Shown: positions 26,371 to 36,200, counted from the stretch's first letter. The stretch: 64,000 nt of DNA from Pseudomonas sp. GM74 (GCF_000282455.1 NZ_AKJG01000095.1:1-64000); one strand, 5' to 3'. Program-made: numbers and translations. Notes: generated by a model not told the origin, from the letters alone.

Positions 26371-26913
26371 CTACCACATCAGATCATCAGGGATCTTGTA
26401 GGCCGCGTACGGATCATCCTCGACGCTGACTTCTTCGGTCTGCACATTCAACTGCACGATGCGTTGCGGGTCGCGCTCCTGAATCTTCAGTGCCGCCTCG
26501 CGCGGAATCACTTCGTAGCCGCCAGCGTGATGCACGATGGCCAGCGAACCGCTGCTGAGCTTGTTGCGCATCAGGGTGTTGACGCAGATGCGCTTGACCT
26601 TCTTGTCGTCGACGAAGTTGTAGTAATCCTCGGTCGTCAATTTCGGCAGGCGCGAGACTTCGATCAATTGCTTGACCTGCGCGGCACGGGCCTTGGCCTC
26701 GGCCTTTTCCTGCTGCTGGCGGTTGAGCTCCTGGTCGCGCTTGACCTTCTCGGCCATGGCTTCCTGTGCCGCGCGTTGCTGGGAGTCATCCAGCTCGATC
26801 TGGCCTTTGTGGGCCAGGCGTTGCTGTTTCTGCTTGTCTTTGCTGACCTGCTTGGCCTGCTTCTGGTTGACCAGCCCTGCTTTGAGCAACTGGTCGCGAA
26901 GGGAAATGCTCAT
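26371..26913 (-). CDS. DUF2058 family protein, YaiL-like
   Basis: A 180-aa highly charged cytoplasmic protein. The N-terminal MSISLRDQLLKAGLVNQKQA and the long Lys/Glu/Gln helix (about residues 20-80, probable coiled coil) are typical of DUF2058, the group of E. coli YaiL. The C-terminal half contains a globular segment with YYNFVDDKKVKRI. YaiL has been described only loosely as nucleoprotein- or polynucleotide-associated. It follows mazG by 28 bp on the same strand and probably shares its transcript. Confidence 0.9.
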   Translation of the reverse strand: MSISLRDQLLKAGLVNQKQAKQVSKDKQKQQRLAHKGQIELDDSQQRAAQEAMAEKVKRDQELNRQQQEKAEAKARAAQVKQLIEVSRLPKLTTEDYYNFVDDKKVKRICVNTLMRNKLSSGSLAIVHHAGGYEVIPREAALKIQERDPQRIVQLNVQTEEVSVEDDPYAAYKIPDDLMW

Positions 26914-26941
26914 GGTGCTTATTACTCACTTAGGCCACTGC

Positions 26942-27775
26942 TCAACCGCAGCTGGGCAAATTCTTTTCCTGACGTTTGGCTTCGCCCCACAAGGCGTCCA
27001 ACTCTTCGAGGGTGCAATCTTCCATGGGACGGCGGGTGTCGCGCAATGCCTGTTCGATAAAACGAAAGCGTCTTTCAAACTTGCCGTTGGCGCCACGCAG
27101 TGCGGTTTCCGGATCAACCTTGAGATGCCGCGCCAGATTGACCACGGAAAACAGCAGGTCACCGATCTCGTCGGCCACGGCCTCGGGATCATTTTCCGAC
27201 ATGGCTTCGAGGACTTCATCGAGCTCTTCACGCACTTTATCGAGCACCGGCAAGGCGTCCGGCCAGTCGAAGCCGACCTGCCCTGCGCGCTTTTGCAATT
27301 TCGCCGCACGTGACAACGCCGGCAATGCAGCGGGGACGTCATCGAGCAATGACAGCTGCTCTGGAGCTGAGGATTTCTCCGCACGCTCCTCGGCCTTGAT
27401 CTCTTCCCAGCGCTGCTTGACCTGCGCTTCACTCAGGCGCGGGACATCCAGCGGTGCATAGAGATCGCCCGTGGGGAACACATGGGGATGACGACGGATC
27501 AACTTGCGGGTGATGTTATCGACCACGCCGGCGAACTCGAAGCGCCCTTCTTCACGGGCCAGTTGGCTGTAATAAACCACCTGGAACAACAAGTCGCCGA
27601 GCTCACCCTGCACGTGATCGAAGTCACCGCGCTCAATGGCATCGGCAACTTCATAGGCTTCTTCAAGGGTGTGCGGGACGATGGTGGCCCAGGTTTGCTT
27701 GAGATCCCACGGGCAACCGTACTGCGGGTCGCGCAGACGGTTCATCAGGTGCAATAAATCTTCAAGTGAATACAT
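26942..27775 (-). CDS. mazG: Nucleoside triphosphate pyrophosphohydrolase MazG
   Basis: A 277-aa tandem-domain MazG. The first domain has GCPWDLKQTW and the metal-binding ETYEV-like LEEAYEVADAIE plus ELGDLLFQVV. The second domain has a matching EELDEVLEAM and EIGDLLFSVVN. The enzyme hydrolyses NTPs and dNTPs to monophosphates and influences ppGpp levels in E. coli. It lies downstream of relA in the conserved relA-mazG order, separated here by a REPIN. The start at ATG 27775 is the only reasonable one. Confidence 0.96.
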   Translation of the reverse strand: MYSLEDLLHLMNRLRDPQYGCPWDLKQTWATIVPHTLEEAYEVADAIERGDFDHVQGELGDLLFQVVYYSQLAREEGRFEFAGVVDNITRKLIRRHPHVFPTGDLYAPLDVPRLSEAQVKQRWEEIKAEERAEKSSAPEQLSLLDDVPAALPALSRAAKLQKRAGQVGFDWPDALPVLDKVREELDEVLEAMSENDPEAVADEIGDLLFSVVNLARHLKVDPETALRGANGKFERRFRFIEQALRDTRRPMEDCTLEELDALWGEAKRQEKNLPSCG

Positions 27776-27797
27776 TTATCAAACTCTACTGGACCCT

Positions 27798-27885
27798 GTG
27801 GGAGCGGGCTTGCTCGCGAAGAGGGAGTATCAGGCAACACAGTTGTCGACTGACACACCGCTTTCGCGAGCAAGCCCGCTCCCAC
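27798..27885. repeat. REPIN, GTGGGAG-outward orientation, between relA and mazG
   Basis: Arms GTGGGAGCGGGCTTGCTCGCG and CGCGAGCAAGCCCGCTCCCAC surround a spacer with GTTGTCGACTGACAC. It is transcribed within the relA-mazG intergenic space and could set relative mRNA stability. Confidence 0.9.
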
Positions 27886-27904
27886 ATTGGATCGGCACCG
27901 GTCT

Positions 27905-30148
27905 TCACGGCGTACGGTTACGCCGGGTTTCGATGATGTTCGGCAACTGGGAAATCCGCCCCAGCAACCGTCCCAACGCATCCAGCCCCGGAATCTCGAT
28001 GGTCAGGGACATCAACGCGGTGTTGTCCTCCTTGTTCGAGCGGGTGTTGACCGCCAGCACGTTGATCCGCTCATTGAGCAGCACCTGCGAGACGTCACGC
28101 AGCAAACCGGAACGGTCGTAGGCGCGAATGACGATATCCACCGGATAGGTGAGCACCGGCACCGGGCCCCAGCTGACCTGGATGATCCGCTCTGGCTCCC
28201 GCCCGCTCAGTTGCAGCACCGAGGCGCAGTCCTGGCGGTGAATGCTCACGCCACGGCCCTGGGTGATGTAACCGACGATGGCATCCCCCGGCAGCGGCTG
28301 GCAGCAACCGGCCATCTGGGTCATCAGGTTGCCGACGCCCTGGATCTGGATATCGCCGCGCTTGCCCGGTTTGTAGCCGGTGGCCTTGCGCGGTATTAGT
28401 TCAAGCTGTTCGTTGCCACGCTCCGGCTCGACCAGTTGTTGCGCCAGGTTGACCAGTTGCGCCAGGCGCAGATCCCCGGCGCCGAGGGCGGCGAACATAT
28501 CTTCGGCGGTTTTCATGTTGGCCTTGTCGGCCAGCTTGTCGAAATCCACCGCCGGCAGACCGAGTCGATTGAGTTCGCGCTCGAGCAGGGTTTTACCAGC
28601 CGCGACGTTCTGGTCGCGAGCCTGCAACTTGAACCAGTGAACGATCTTCGCCCGTGCCCGCGACGTGGTGACATAGCCCAGGTTCGGGTTCAACCAGTCG
28701 CGGCTCGGGGTGCCGTGCTTGCTGGTGATGATCTCGACCTGTTCACCAGTTTGCAGGCTGTAGTTGAGCGGCACGATGCGCCCGTTGATCTTGGCGCCAC
28801 GGCAGTTGTGACCGATTTCGGTGTGGACGCGGTAGGCGAAGTCCAGCGGGGTCGCGCCCTTCGGCAAGTCGATGGCGTGACCGTCCGGGGTGAAGATGTA
28901 GACCCGGTCCGGCTCGATATCGACCCGCAACTGTTCCGCCAGGCCACCGATGTCACCCAGCTCTTCGTGCCATTCGAGCACCTGGCGCAGCCAGGAGATT
29001 TTCTCTTCGTAGTGATTGGAGCCGGACTTGACGTCGGTGCCTTTGTAGCGCCAGTGCGCGCATACACCGAGTTCGGCTTCTTCGTGCATCGCGTGGGTGC
29101 GGATCTGCACTTCCAGCACCTTGCCCTCGGGCCCGATCACCGCGGTGTGCAACGAGCGATAGCCGTTTTCCTTGGGGTTGGCGATGTAGTCGTCGAACTC
29201 TTTCGGGATGTGTCGCCACAGGGTGTGGACGATGCCGAGCGCGGTGTAACAGTCGCGCATTTCCGGCACCAGCACGCGAACGGCACGCACGTCGTAGATC
29301 TGGCTGAACTCCAGACCCTTGCGCTGCATTTTGCGCCAGATCGAATAGATGTGTTTGGCCCGGCCGCTGATGTCGGCATCGACACCGGTGGCCTGCAATT
29401 CGTTTTTCAGCTGGCTCATCACGTCGCTGATAAAGCGTTCGCGATCCAGTCGCCGCTCATGGAGCAACTTGGCGATCTGCTTGTACTGGTCAGGCTCCAG
29501 GTAACGGAAGGACAAGTCTTCCAGTTCCCACTTGATGTGACCGATACCCAGGCGATGGGCCAGCGGCGCGTAGATGTCGAAGACTTCACGGGCCACGCGA
29601 TTGCGCTTTTCGTCGTCGGCGGTCTTCACCGCACGGATCGCGCAGGTGCGTTCGGCCAGCTTGATCAGGGCGACGCGAACGTCGTCGACCATGGCCACCA
29701 GCATCTTGCGCAGGTTTTCCACCTGGCCCTGGGTGCCCAGCACCAGGGATTTGCGCGGGCTCAGACTGTCGCTGATCGCGGCCATGCGCTGCACGCCGTC
29801 GATGAGCTTGGACACCACCGGACCGAAGCGCTGGCTGACCGCCGGCAACTTGATCTGGCCTTCACGTACGCCTCGATACAGGATCGCGGCGACCAGTGAG
29901 TCCTGGTCGAGTTTGAGGTCGGCGAGAATCTCGGCGATCTCAAGCCCGGTACGGAAAGTCGAGTTACCTTCCGACCACAGATTCTGTGCCGCATTGGCTT
30001 GCTGCTCAGCCTCGCGAGCGTACTCGCAGGCCTCTTTCAAGGCTTCGCGATCCAGTGCCAGATCGACACTGACCGCATGATCGAGCCAAGCCTCGAGATT
30101 GATACTGCCGTCGGTGTTGATCGGCTGGTGTGCTCTCACCTGTACCAT
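27905..30148 (-). CDS. relA: GTP pyrophosphokinase RelA
   Basis: A 747-aa ribosome-associated (p)ppGpp synthetase. The N-terminal pseudo-hydrolase domain carries AAILYRGVREG where SpoT has the catalytic HD...ED motif, so hydrolysis is expected to be lost. The synthetase domain has GYRSLHTAVIGP; a TGS domain follows (TPDGHAIDLPKGATPLDFAY), then the zinc-finger/helical region and a C-terminal ACT domain. GGAAGG precedes the ATG at 30148. Neighbours rlmD and cysM upstream and mazG downstream match the conserved pseudomonad order. Confidence 0.97.
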   Translation of the reverse strand: MVQVRAHQPINTDGSINLEAWLDHAVSVDLALDREALKEACEYAREAEQQANAAQNLWSEGNSTFRTGLEIAEILADLKLDQDSLVAAILYRGVREGQIKLPAVSQRFGPVVSKLIDGVQRMAAISDSLSPRKSLVLGTQGQVENLRKMLVAMVDDVRVALIKLAERTCAIRAVKTADDEKRNRVAREVFDIYAPLAHRLGIGHIKWELEDLSFRYLEPDQYKQIAKLLHERRLDRERFISDVMSQLKNELQATGVDADISGRAKHIYSIWRKMQRKGLEFSQIYDVRAVRVLVPEMRDCYTALGIVHTLWRHIPKEFDDYIANPKENGYRSLHTAVIGPEGKVLEVQIRTHAMHEEAELGVCAHWRYKGTDVKSGSNHYEEKISWLRQVLEWHEELGDIGGLAEQLRVDIEPDRVYIFTPDGHAIDLPKGATPLDFAYRVHTEIGHNCRGAKINGRIVPLNYSLQTGEQVEIITSKHGTPSRDWLNPNLGYVTTSRARAKIVHWFKLQARDQNVAAGKTLLERELNRLGLPAVDFDKLADKANMKTAEDMFAALGAGDLRLAQLVNLAQQLVEPERGNEQLELIPRKATGYKPGKRGDIQIQGVGNLMTQMAGCCQPLPGDAIVGYITQGRGVSIHRQDCASVLQLSGREPERIIQVSWGPVPVLTYPVDIVIRAYDRSGLLRDVSQVLLNERINVLAVNTRSNKEDNTALMSLTIEIPGLDALGRLLGRISQLPNIIETRRNRTP

Positions 30149-30270
30149 CTTGCTTACCTTCCCTACGACGCAGATTCAATGCGTCAAATCGCTGACCTTC
30201 GTTGCCCGTGCGCCCACGTCGGGCTGAGTGCGCGGCTGCACGGGCGGGCCAGTCGGACCAGACGAGCATC

Positions 30271-31623
30271 CTAGCTCGCTTCAAATAACGCCATGGCCTC
30301 GACATGTGCCGTTTGAGGAAACATATCGAGAATCCCGGCACGTTTTAACCGGTAGCCCTGCTTGATCAATTCGACCGTGTCGCGCGCCAGCGTTGCCGGG
30401 TTGCACGACACATACACCAATCGTTCGGCGCCCAGGGTCCTGAGCTTGCGCACGACCTCGAAAGCACCGTCACGCGGTGGGTCCAAGAGTACCGCACAAA
30501 AGCCTTCGGCGGCCCATTCAGCGTCCGTCAAAGGCTGGGATAAATCGGCCTGAAAAAACCTCGCGTTATGCAGATTATTGCTAGCCGCATTCGCCGCCGC
30601 CCGGTCGACCATCACCTGCACACCTTCCACTGCCACCACTTCGCGAGCAGCCTTGGCCAATGGCAAGGCAAAGTTGCCCAAGCCGCAGAACAGATCGAGT
30701 ACGCGCTCATCCGCCGTCGGCTTCAACCAGTCCAGCGCCTGGGCGACCATCGCTTCGTTGACGCCAGCGTTGACCTGGATGAAATCCCCAGGTCGGTAAG
30801 CCAGTTCCAGATCCCACTGTTCAAGACGATAGCCCAGCGACTGGTCAGCCTCGACCGGTTGCGGTTCGCCGTCGCCATGCAGCCACAACTGGGCTTCATG
30901 GAACGCGCAGAAATCCTTGAGGATGGTCATGTCACTTTCAGACAACGGCGCCATGTGTCGCAGCAAAACCGCCAGCGTCGAGCCGCTGAACAACTCCACG
31001 TGCCCCAGTGCCTGAGGTTTGCTCAAGCGCCGCAGCATCTCCGGCAAGCTGGCCATGATCGGCTGCAAGGGCTGTACCAGCACCGGGCAATCATCGATGC
31101 CAACGATGTCCTGGCTGCCGGCGGCACGGAAACCGACTTCGAGTTTTTTCGCCTTCATGTCCCAGCGCACCGCCACGCGGGCGCGACGCCGGTAAGCGAA
31201 CTCAGCACCGCTCAATGGCGCCGCCCACTCTTCGGGTTCGACACCCGCGACCCTCGACAACTGCTCGGCGAGCATGCGCTGTTTCAGGGCGAGTTGTTCA
31301 TTGTGGGGCAGATGCTGCACGCTGCATCCGCCGCAACGGCCGGCATGGGCGCACGGTGCCGCGCGGCGTAATTCGCTGGCCTTGAACACCCGTTCGGTAC
31401 GCGCCTCGACCACTTTGCCGTGGGCACCGAGGACGCGCGCCTCGATCTCTTCACCGGCCAATGCGCCGATGACGAACCAGGTGCGGCCTTCGAAAAACGC
31501 GATACCGCGACCGTCATTGGCCAGACGCTCGATGGTCAGGCGCTGCTTTTTGCCGGTCGGGACTTGCGGGGCCTTGCTGCCGCCGGTGGGCTGGAAGCGC
31601 AGGCCTCTTTCATGTTTGGCCAT
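30271..31623 (-). CDS. rlmD: 23S rRNA (uracil-1939-C5)-methyltransferase
   Basis: A 450-aa SAM-dependent RNA methyltransferase (RumA). It has an N-terminal TRAM-like OB fold with ANDGRGIAFFEGRTW and iron-sulfur cysteines in CAHAGRCGGC. The SAM-binding LDLFCGLGNFALPLA and the catalytic-cysteine motif YVSCNPATLARD are present. It methylates U1939 of 23S rRNA. Its ATG overlaps the cysM stop by one base (TGATG), so cysM and rlmD are coupled. Confidence 0.96.
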   Translation of the reverse strand: MAKHERGLRFQPTGGSKAPQVPTGKKQRLTIERLANDGRGIAFFEGRTWFVIGALAGEEIEARVLGAHGKVVEARTERVFKASELRRAAPCAHAGRCGGCSVQHLPHNEQLALKQRMLAEQLSRVAGVEPEEWAAPLSGAEFAYRRRARVAVRWDMKAKKLEVGFRAAGSQDIVGIDDCPVLVQPLQPIMASLPEMLRRLSKPQALGHVELFSGSTLAVLLRHMAPLSESDMTILKDFCAFHEAQLWLHGDGEPQPVEADQSLGYRLEQWDLELAYRPGDFIQVNAGVNEAMVAQALDWLKPTADERVLDLFCGLGNFALPLAKAAREVVAVEGVQVMVDRAAANAASNNLHNARFFQADLSQPLTDAEWAAEGFCAVLLDPPRDGAFEVVRKLRTLGAERLVYVSCNPATLARDTVELIKQGYRLKRAGILDMFPQTAHVEAMALFEAS

Positions 31624-32525
31624 CAGTTGGGCGCGTCGAAAATGCCGGTCGACAGGTAACGGTCGCCACGGTCGCAGATGATCGCGACGATCACCGCGTT
31701 TTCAACTTCTGTGGACAGACGCAGCATTGCCGCTACGGCACCGCCCGAGGACACGCCACAGAAAATGCCTTCTTCGCGGGCCAGACGACGGGTCACGTCT
31801 TCGGCTTCGCTTTGGGCCATGTCGACGATCCGGTCCACGCGGTCGGCCTGGTAGATCTTCGGCAGGTATTCCTGAGGCCAGCGGCGGATACCCGGGATCG
31901 CCGAGCCTTCCATCGGTTGCAGGCCGATGATCTGCACGTTGTCGTTCTGCTCTTTCAAGTAGCGCGACACGCCCATGATGGTGCCGGTGGTGCCCATGGA
32001 GCTGACGAAATGGGTGATGGTGCCCTGGGTCTGGCGCCAGATTTCCGGGCCGGTGGTGGTGTAGTGCGCCTCGGGGTTGTCACCGTTGGCGAACTGATCC
32101 AGTACCTTGCCGCGACCTTCGGCTTCCATCTTCTGCGCCAGGTCACGGGCGCCTTCCATGCCTTGCTCCTGGCTGACCAGAATCAGCTCGGCGCCATAGG
32201 CCGTCATGGCTGCCTTGCGCTCGGCGCTGGAGTTGTCGGGCATGATCAGGATCATCTTGTAACCCTTGATCGCGGCGGCCATGGCCAGGGCGATCCCGGT
32301 GTTGCCCGAGGTCGCTTCGATCAGCGTATCGCCGGTGTGGATCTGCCCGCGCAGTTCGGCGCGGGTGATCATCGACAGCGCCGGACGGTCCTTGACCGAA
32401 CCCGCCGGGTTGTTCCCTTCGAGCTTGAGCAATAGGGTATTGCTGGTGGCGCCGGGCAGGCGCTGCAAACGGACCAGCGGAGTGTTGCCGACGCAATCGG
32501 CGATGGTTGGGTACTGCAAGGTCAT
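31623..32525 (-). CDS. cysM: Cysteine synthase B
   Basis: A 300-aa PLP enzyme that makes cysteine from O-acetylserine and sulfide or thiosulfate. The PLP lysine is in NPAGSVKDRPA, the substrate loop is EATSGNTGIALA, and the phosphate-binding GTTGTIMG is near residue 175. Length and the CVGNTPLVRLQ start favour CysM over CysK. The ATG at 32525 fits homologues; the frame continues upstream without similarity. It is translationally coupled to rlmD. Confidence 0.95.
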   Translation of the reverse strand: MTLQYPTIADCVGNTPLVRLQRLPGATSNTLLLKLEGNNPAGSVKDRPALSMITRAELRGQIHTGDTLIEATSGNTGIALAMAAAIKGYKMILIMPDNSSAERKAAMTAYGAELILVSQEQGMEGARDLAQKMEAEGRGKVLDQFANGDNPEAHYTTTGPEIWRQTQGTITHFVSSMGTTGTIMGVSRYLKEQNDNVQIIGLQPMEGSAIPGIRRWPQEYLPKIYQADRVDRIVDMAQSEAEDVTRRLAREEGIFCGVSSGGAVAAMLRLSTEVENAVIVAIICDRGDRYLSTGIFDAPN

Positions 32526-32693
32526 GGCGTATTCGCAATCCAGACTGCGGGGGCACCTATCATACCGGCAAACGTTCCCAGGCCATATCACGCAAAGTGT
32601 GGTGCTTATGGCTTATGGGAATAAGGGTGGCATTTTTTGGGAAGCCCCCCTTCCATTTTCCTTACGCGATCCTAAAGAGGCGCCGAAAGGCAA

Positions 32694-33743
32694 TCACAAA
32701 GTAGAACCTGAAGTCGCTTCTCCGCCCTCCCCTTGCGCCGTATTCAGTAGTGCATAAAACTCATGCAGTTTGGCCTGCAACAACTGTTTATCCGGTAGCC
32801 GCACCTGATACTCAGCGATCAGTGCTGGAGACAAGCTGCGGTTGAGGGCGTACTCGACAACTTCGTCATCTTTACTGGCGCAGAGCAATACCCCAATTGC
32901 GGGGTTTTCATGAGGTTTGCGTTCTTCGCGATCCAGAGCTTCCAGATAGAAGCCCAACTTGCCCAAATACTCCGGTTCGAAACGGCCGACCTTGAGCTCG
33001 ATGGCCACCAGGCAGTTGAGACCGCGGTGAAAGAACAACAGGTCCAGTGCAAAATCACGCCCGCCGACTTGTAAAGGGTATTCGGAGCCGACAAAACAGA
33101 AATCGCGGCCAAGCTCACTCAAGAACTGCTTGAGGCGCCCCAGTAAGCCCCGATGCAGATCCGTTTCGGCATGGGCGCCGGGCAAGTCGAGAAACTCGAC
33201 CATGTAGGCATCACGGAATATCTCTAACGCAGAGGGGTGGGCTTGTTTCAAAACTGCGGAGACTTTGGCCGGATGGGTCACGCTGCGTTCAAACAGCGCT
33301 GCCTTGAACTGTCGCTCCAGTTCGCGCTTCGACCATTTCTCCTGGATCGCCATACGTAAGTAAAACTCCCGCTCTTCCGGGAGTTTGCTTTGGCTGAAGA
33401 TGACCAGATTTTGGGTCCAGGGTAATTGTCTCACCAGCGGTGAGACTTTCACGTCGCCCCGGTAAGTCTCGTAGAACTGACGCATACGAAACAGATTGGG
33501 ACGGGTAAAACCACGCAAACCCGGTTGAGTCTGAGCCAGGTGCACGGCGAGTTGACCGACCACGGAATCGCCCCATTCAGCTTTCTCCAGCTTGCGGCTG
33601 ATATAGGCACCAACCTGCCAGTACAACTCGATCAGGTGGGTATTGACCGTCTGCATGGCCTGGCGCCTGGCACGTTGAATGAGCGCAAGCACTTCATTGA
33701 AACGGTCCTCGGCTGGGTTGCCGGGAACGTGGGGTGCAATCAT
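32694..33743 (-). CDS. PD-(D/E)XK nuclease of the DUF1016/YhcG family
   Basis: A 349-aa protein with the two YhcG domains. The N-terminal helical domain (RQAMQTVNTHLIELYWQVG; then GWGDSVV-like AEWGDSVVGQLA) is probably DNA- or partner-binding. The C-terminal nuclease core has the metal-binding Asp in GGRDFALDLLFFHR and the ELK of VAIELKVGRFEP. Family members occur near restriction and mobile loci; the cellular role is not settled. The ATG at 33743 has AAGGA upstream. It occupies the slot between pirS-like and cysM genes where P. aeruginosa has the receptor gene pirA. No modification or toxin partner is adjacent. Confidence 0.92.
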   Translation of the reverse strand: MIAPHVPGNPAEDRFNEVLALIQRARRQAMQTVNTHLIELYWQVGAYISRKLEKAEWGDSVVGQLAVHLAQTQPGLRGFTRPNLFRMRQFYETYRGDVKVSPLVRQLPWTQNLVIFSQSKLPEEREFYLRMAIQEKWSKRELERQFKAALFERSVTHPAKVSAVLKQAHPSALEIFRDAYMVEFLDLPGAHAETDLHRGLLGRLKQFLSELGRDFCFVGSEYPLQVGGRDFALDLLFFHRGLNCLVAIELKVGRFEPEYLGKLGFYLEALDREERKPHENPAIGVLLCASKDDEVVEYALNRSLSPALIAEYQVRLPDKQLLQAKLHEFYALLNTAQGEGGEATSGSTL

Positions 33744-33886
33744 GCCGGGGTCCTTGAACATGAGTAAAAGCGTGAGCTTAAACTGCCAGGGATGCTTGAA
33801 ATAACCGGTGATACCCCTTGGGAAATGTCGTACAGAAACTCGGGAACGCTCTGGCAAAATCAGAGCACTGGAGGATAGGAGAGCCT

Positions 33887-35275
33887 CTACGCGAGCGGGC
33901 TTGCACAGACGTCATCACTGACAGTTCCATCATCCGCCACCAACTGCATATTCATCCGCAACCCGCTCCCGGTGTTCTGCGCCCAAAGCTGTCCGCCCTG
34001 ACGCTGCACCGCATTCCTGGCGATGCTCAGGCCCAGGCCGAACCCACCATCCCCCGGCCGCGAACCGTCGAGTCGGGTGAACGGCAGGAAGATCCGCTCC
34101 AGATCAGCTTGCGCCACGCCGCCGCCCTGATCTTCCAGCCACAGGTGCCAGAAATCGCCATCACGCTGACCGCTCAGTTGGACAATGCCGCCAGCCGGTG
34201 AATGCCGAATCGCATTACGCAGAATGTTTTCCAATGCCTGGGCCAGAGTGTTGAGATGACCGCGTACCCAGCAGGATGCATCCACCGTGCATTGCAGCCG
34301 AGTATCAGGCCAGCCACTTTCATAGCAGGCATTTTCCGTGAGCATCTCCCACAGCGCCTGGATCTGGATCGCTTCGTCGGGCAAGCGGGTGCGCTCGGTG
34401 TCCAGCCAGGCCAGCTGCAGCGTGTCTTCCACCAGGCGTTGCATGCCATCGACCTCGCGACCGATGCGTTCGCGCAAGGCTTCCAGCCCCTGCTCACTTT
34501 CACTGGCCACCCGCAGGCGGCTCAGGGGCGTACGCAATTCGTGGGACAAGTCGCGCAGCAGTTGCTGCTGCAAGGCCACGGTGCTTTGCAGACGTTCAGA
34601 CATGTGATCGAACGCCCGACCCAACTCACCCAGTTCATCCGATCGATTGGTGGTCCGGGTCGACAGTCGTACGTTCAGTTGATCGGCACGCCAGGCATTG
34701 GCCTGTTCACGCAGGCTGTTGAGCGGCACCACCAACTCGCGATACAGCCCGACGCACAGCAGCAAGGTGAACAATCCGGGAATCACGCCGTTGGTGATCA
34801 CCCGCCAGAACACCCGGTAACGCCCGGGTACGAAGCGCTTGGGCAGCTCGATCACCAGGCTGCCGGCGGACGGGTCACCGGGAAACGGTATGCGCATCCA
34901 CGGTTGGCCTTTCTTGTGGATCGGCCAATCGAGACCGCGTAAAAAAGTCAGGCGTTCGACTTCCTTGTCCGTCAGCGATTGGTTGCTCAAGGACTGCAAA
35001 TCACCGCCGATGACACCGACCCAGCCTTTTTCCCGCCGATGCATGCCTTGCAGCCAGTCATCGACACCGGCGCTCTGGCGCTGCCGCCATGCCTGCTCGG
35101 CCTCGGCGGCATAGCGTGTCAGGGTGCCGCGGGCCTCATCGGAGAGGAACTGGTTACGCTGCTCCATGTACCGGCCCCAGGACCAACTCAGCCAGATCAT
35201 CAGCAGACAGAAAGCGACCAATAGACAGGCCAGTTTCCAGAACAGCGAATGCCTGCCCGGCAAGTTACATTTCAT
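33887..35275 (-). CDS. Sensor histidine kinase, PirS-like
   Basis: A 462-aa membrane kinase. TM1 is about residues 11-30, a periplasmic loop of about 120 residues follows, TM2 is about 158-178, then HAMP. HisKA has LSHELRTPLSRL, and the HATPase has ILRNAIRHSPAGG, DQGGGV and GGFGLGLSIA. Position next to gacS and the partner regulator matches PirS (PA0930) of P. aeruginosa, which controls a ferric-enterobactin receptor; the assignment rests on synteny. The start overlaps the end of the regulator gene by 11 bp. No pirA-like receptor gene lies between it and cysM. Confidence 0.9.
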   Translation of the reverse strand: MKCNLPGRHSLFWKLACLLVAFCLLMIWLSWSWGRYMEQRNQFLSDEARGTLTRYAAEAEQAWRQRQSAGVDDWLQGMHRREKGWVGVIGGDLQSLSNQSLTDKEVERLTFLRGLDWPIHKKGQPWMRIPFPGDPSAGSLVIELPKRFVPGRYRVFWRVITNGVIPGLFTLLLCVGLYRELVVPLNSLREQANAWRADQLNVRLSTRTTNRSDELGELGRAFDHMSERLQSTVALQQQLLRDLSHELRTPLSRLRVASESEQGLEALRERIGREVDGMQRLVEDTLQLAWLDTERTRLPDEAIQIQALWEMLTENACYESGWPDTRLQCTVDASCWVRGHLNTLAQALENILRNAIRHSPAGGIVQLSGQRDGDFWHLWLEDQGGGVAQADLERIFLPFTRLDGSRPGDGGFGLGLSIARNAVQRQGGQLWAQNTGSGLRMNMQLVADDGTVSDDVCASPLA

Positions 35276-35984
35276 CAGTGGCACTCAGGATGTAACCCTT
35301 GCCCCATACCGTACGCACTTCGCGCTCGGTGTAGCCAATGGCCTTGAGCTTGCGACGAATCTGGCTGATGTGCATGTCCAGGCTGCGGTCATGGGTCGCG
35401 TAACCGCGTTGCAGCACCTGTTGATAAAGGAAGGCTTTACTCAACACTTCATCGGTACTGCGGTGCAACGTCTCCAGCAACCGATACTCGCTGCGGGTCA
35501 GGCCGGCAGCCTGTTCGCCATAAAAGACCTCGAAGCTTTCATCGTCGAAGCGCAGGCTGTCCATCGAAGGAGCAGGCACTGTCGGCACCGGCCGGCGGTC
35601 GAGTGCCACCCGCCGTAGTATGGCTTCGATGCGCACCCGCAACTCCACCATGCTGAAGGGCTTTGGCAGGTAATCATCGGCCCCCAGACGAAAGCCGCTG
35701 ATGCGATCGGCCTCGGCGCCGAGGGCCGACATCAGCAACACCGGGGTGGAATGGCTCTGGCGCAATTGGGTCAGTACCGCCAGACCGTCCAGGCCCGGCA
35801 GCAGAATATCCATCAACACCACGTCGAAAGGTTGCCGACGGGCGATGTCCAGGCCTTCCTGACCGTTCTGGCACCAGGTCACCTGGAAGCCGCTGCGGTC
35901 CAGATGCTCATGAACGTAGGCGCCGAGCACAAGGTCGTCTTCGATGGACAGGATTCGCGGGGGGCCGGCAGTGATGGGAGTCAT
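35265..35984 (-). CDS. OmpR-family response regulator, PirR-like
   Basis: A 239-aa regulator with receiver pocket SIEDD, phospho-acceptor Asp in VVLMDILLPGLDG and Lys in PKPFSMVEL. A winged-helix domain follows, ending VRTVWGKGYIL. The ATG at 35984 (MTPITAGPPRILSIEDD) agrees with family length. It is divergent from gacS across 216 bp, the arrangement I recall for pirR and gacS in P. aeruginosa. The partner kinase gene overlaps its 3' end. Confidence 0.9.
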   Translation of the reverse strand: MTPITAGPPRILSIEDDLVLGAYVHEHLDRSGFQVTWCQNGQEGLDIARRQPFDVVLMDILLPGLDGLAVLTQLRQSHSTPVLLMSALGAEADRISGFRLGADDYLPKPFSMVELRVRIEAILRRVALDRRPVPTVPAPSMDSLRFDDESFEVFYGEQAAGLTRSEYRLLETLHRSTDEVLSKAFLYQQVLQRGYATHDRSLDMHISQIRRKLKAIGYTEREVRTVWGKGYILSATDEM

Positions 35985-36200
35985 GACTATCTGCAAATAA
36001 TTCTCAGTTAAGTGATTATTCAAGATTGCCTCGCCAGGGGCAACCCACGGTTTGTCCGCATTGCCAAAGAGTTGCCCGGGCCGACGAATGACCGCACCAT
36101 TTTTACGAAGATTGCCCGCGAGCAAATAGCTACACTGCGCAAGGTGGTGCATGGCGGATGCATGTGCAGGTCAATAAATTGCGGGATGCAGGAGAGATGC

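Noticed and set aside
32526..33886. Remnant of a pirA-like receptor gene beside the nuclease
   Set aside because: Neither the gap before cysM nor the gap before the kinase encodes barrel-like or plug-like fragments in any frame.
36012..36200. N-terminal extension of GacS up to an ATG at 36012
   Set aside because: The extension has no similarity to GacS, overlaps the likely pirR/gacS promoter space, and the GTG at 36201 has a strong Shine-Dalgarno and gives the known length.
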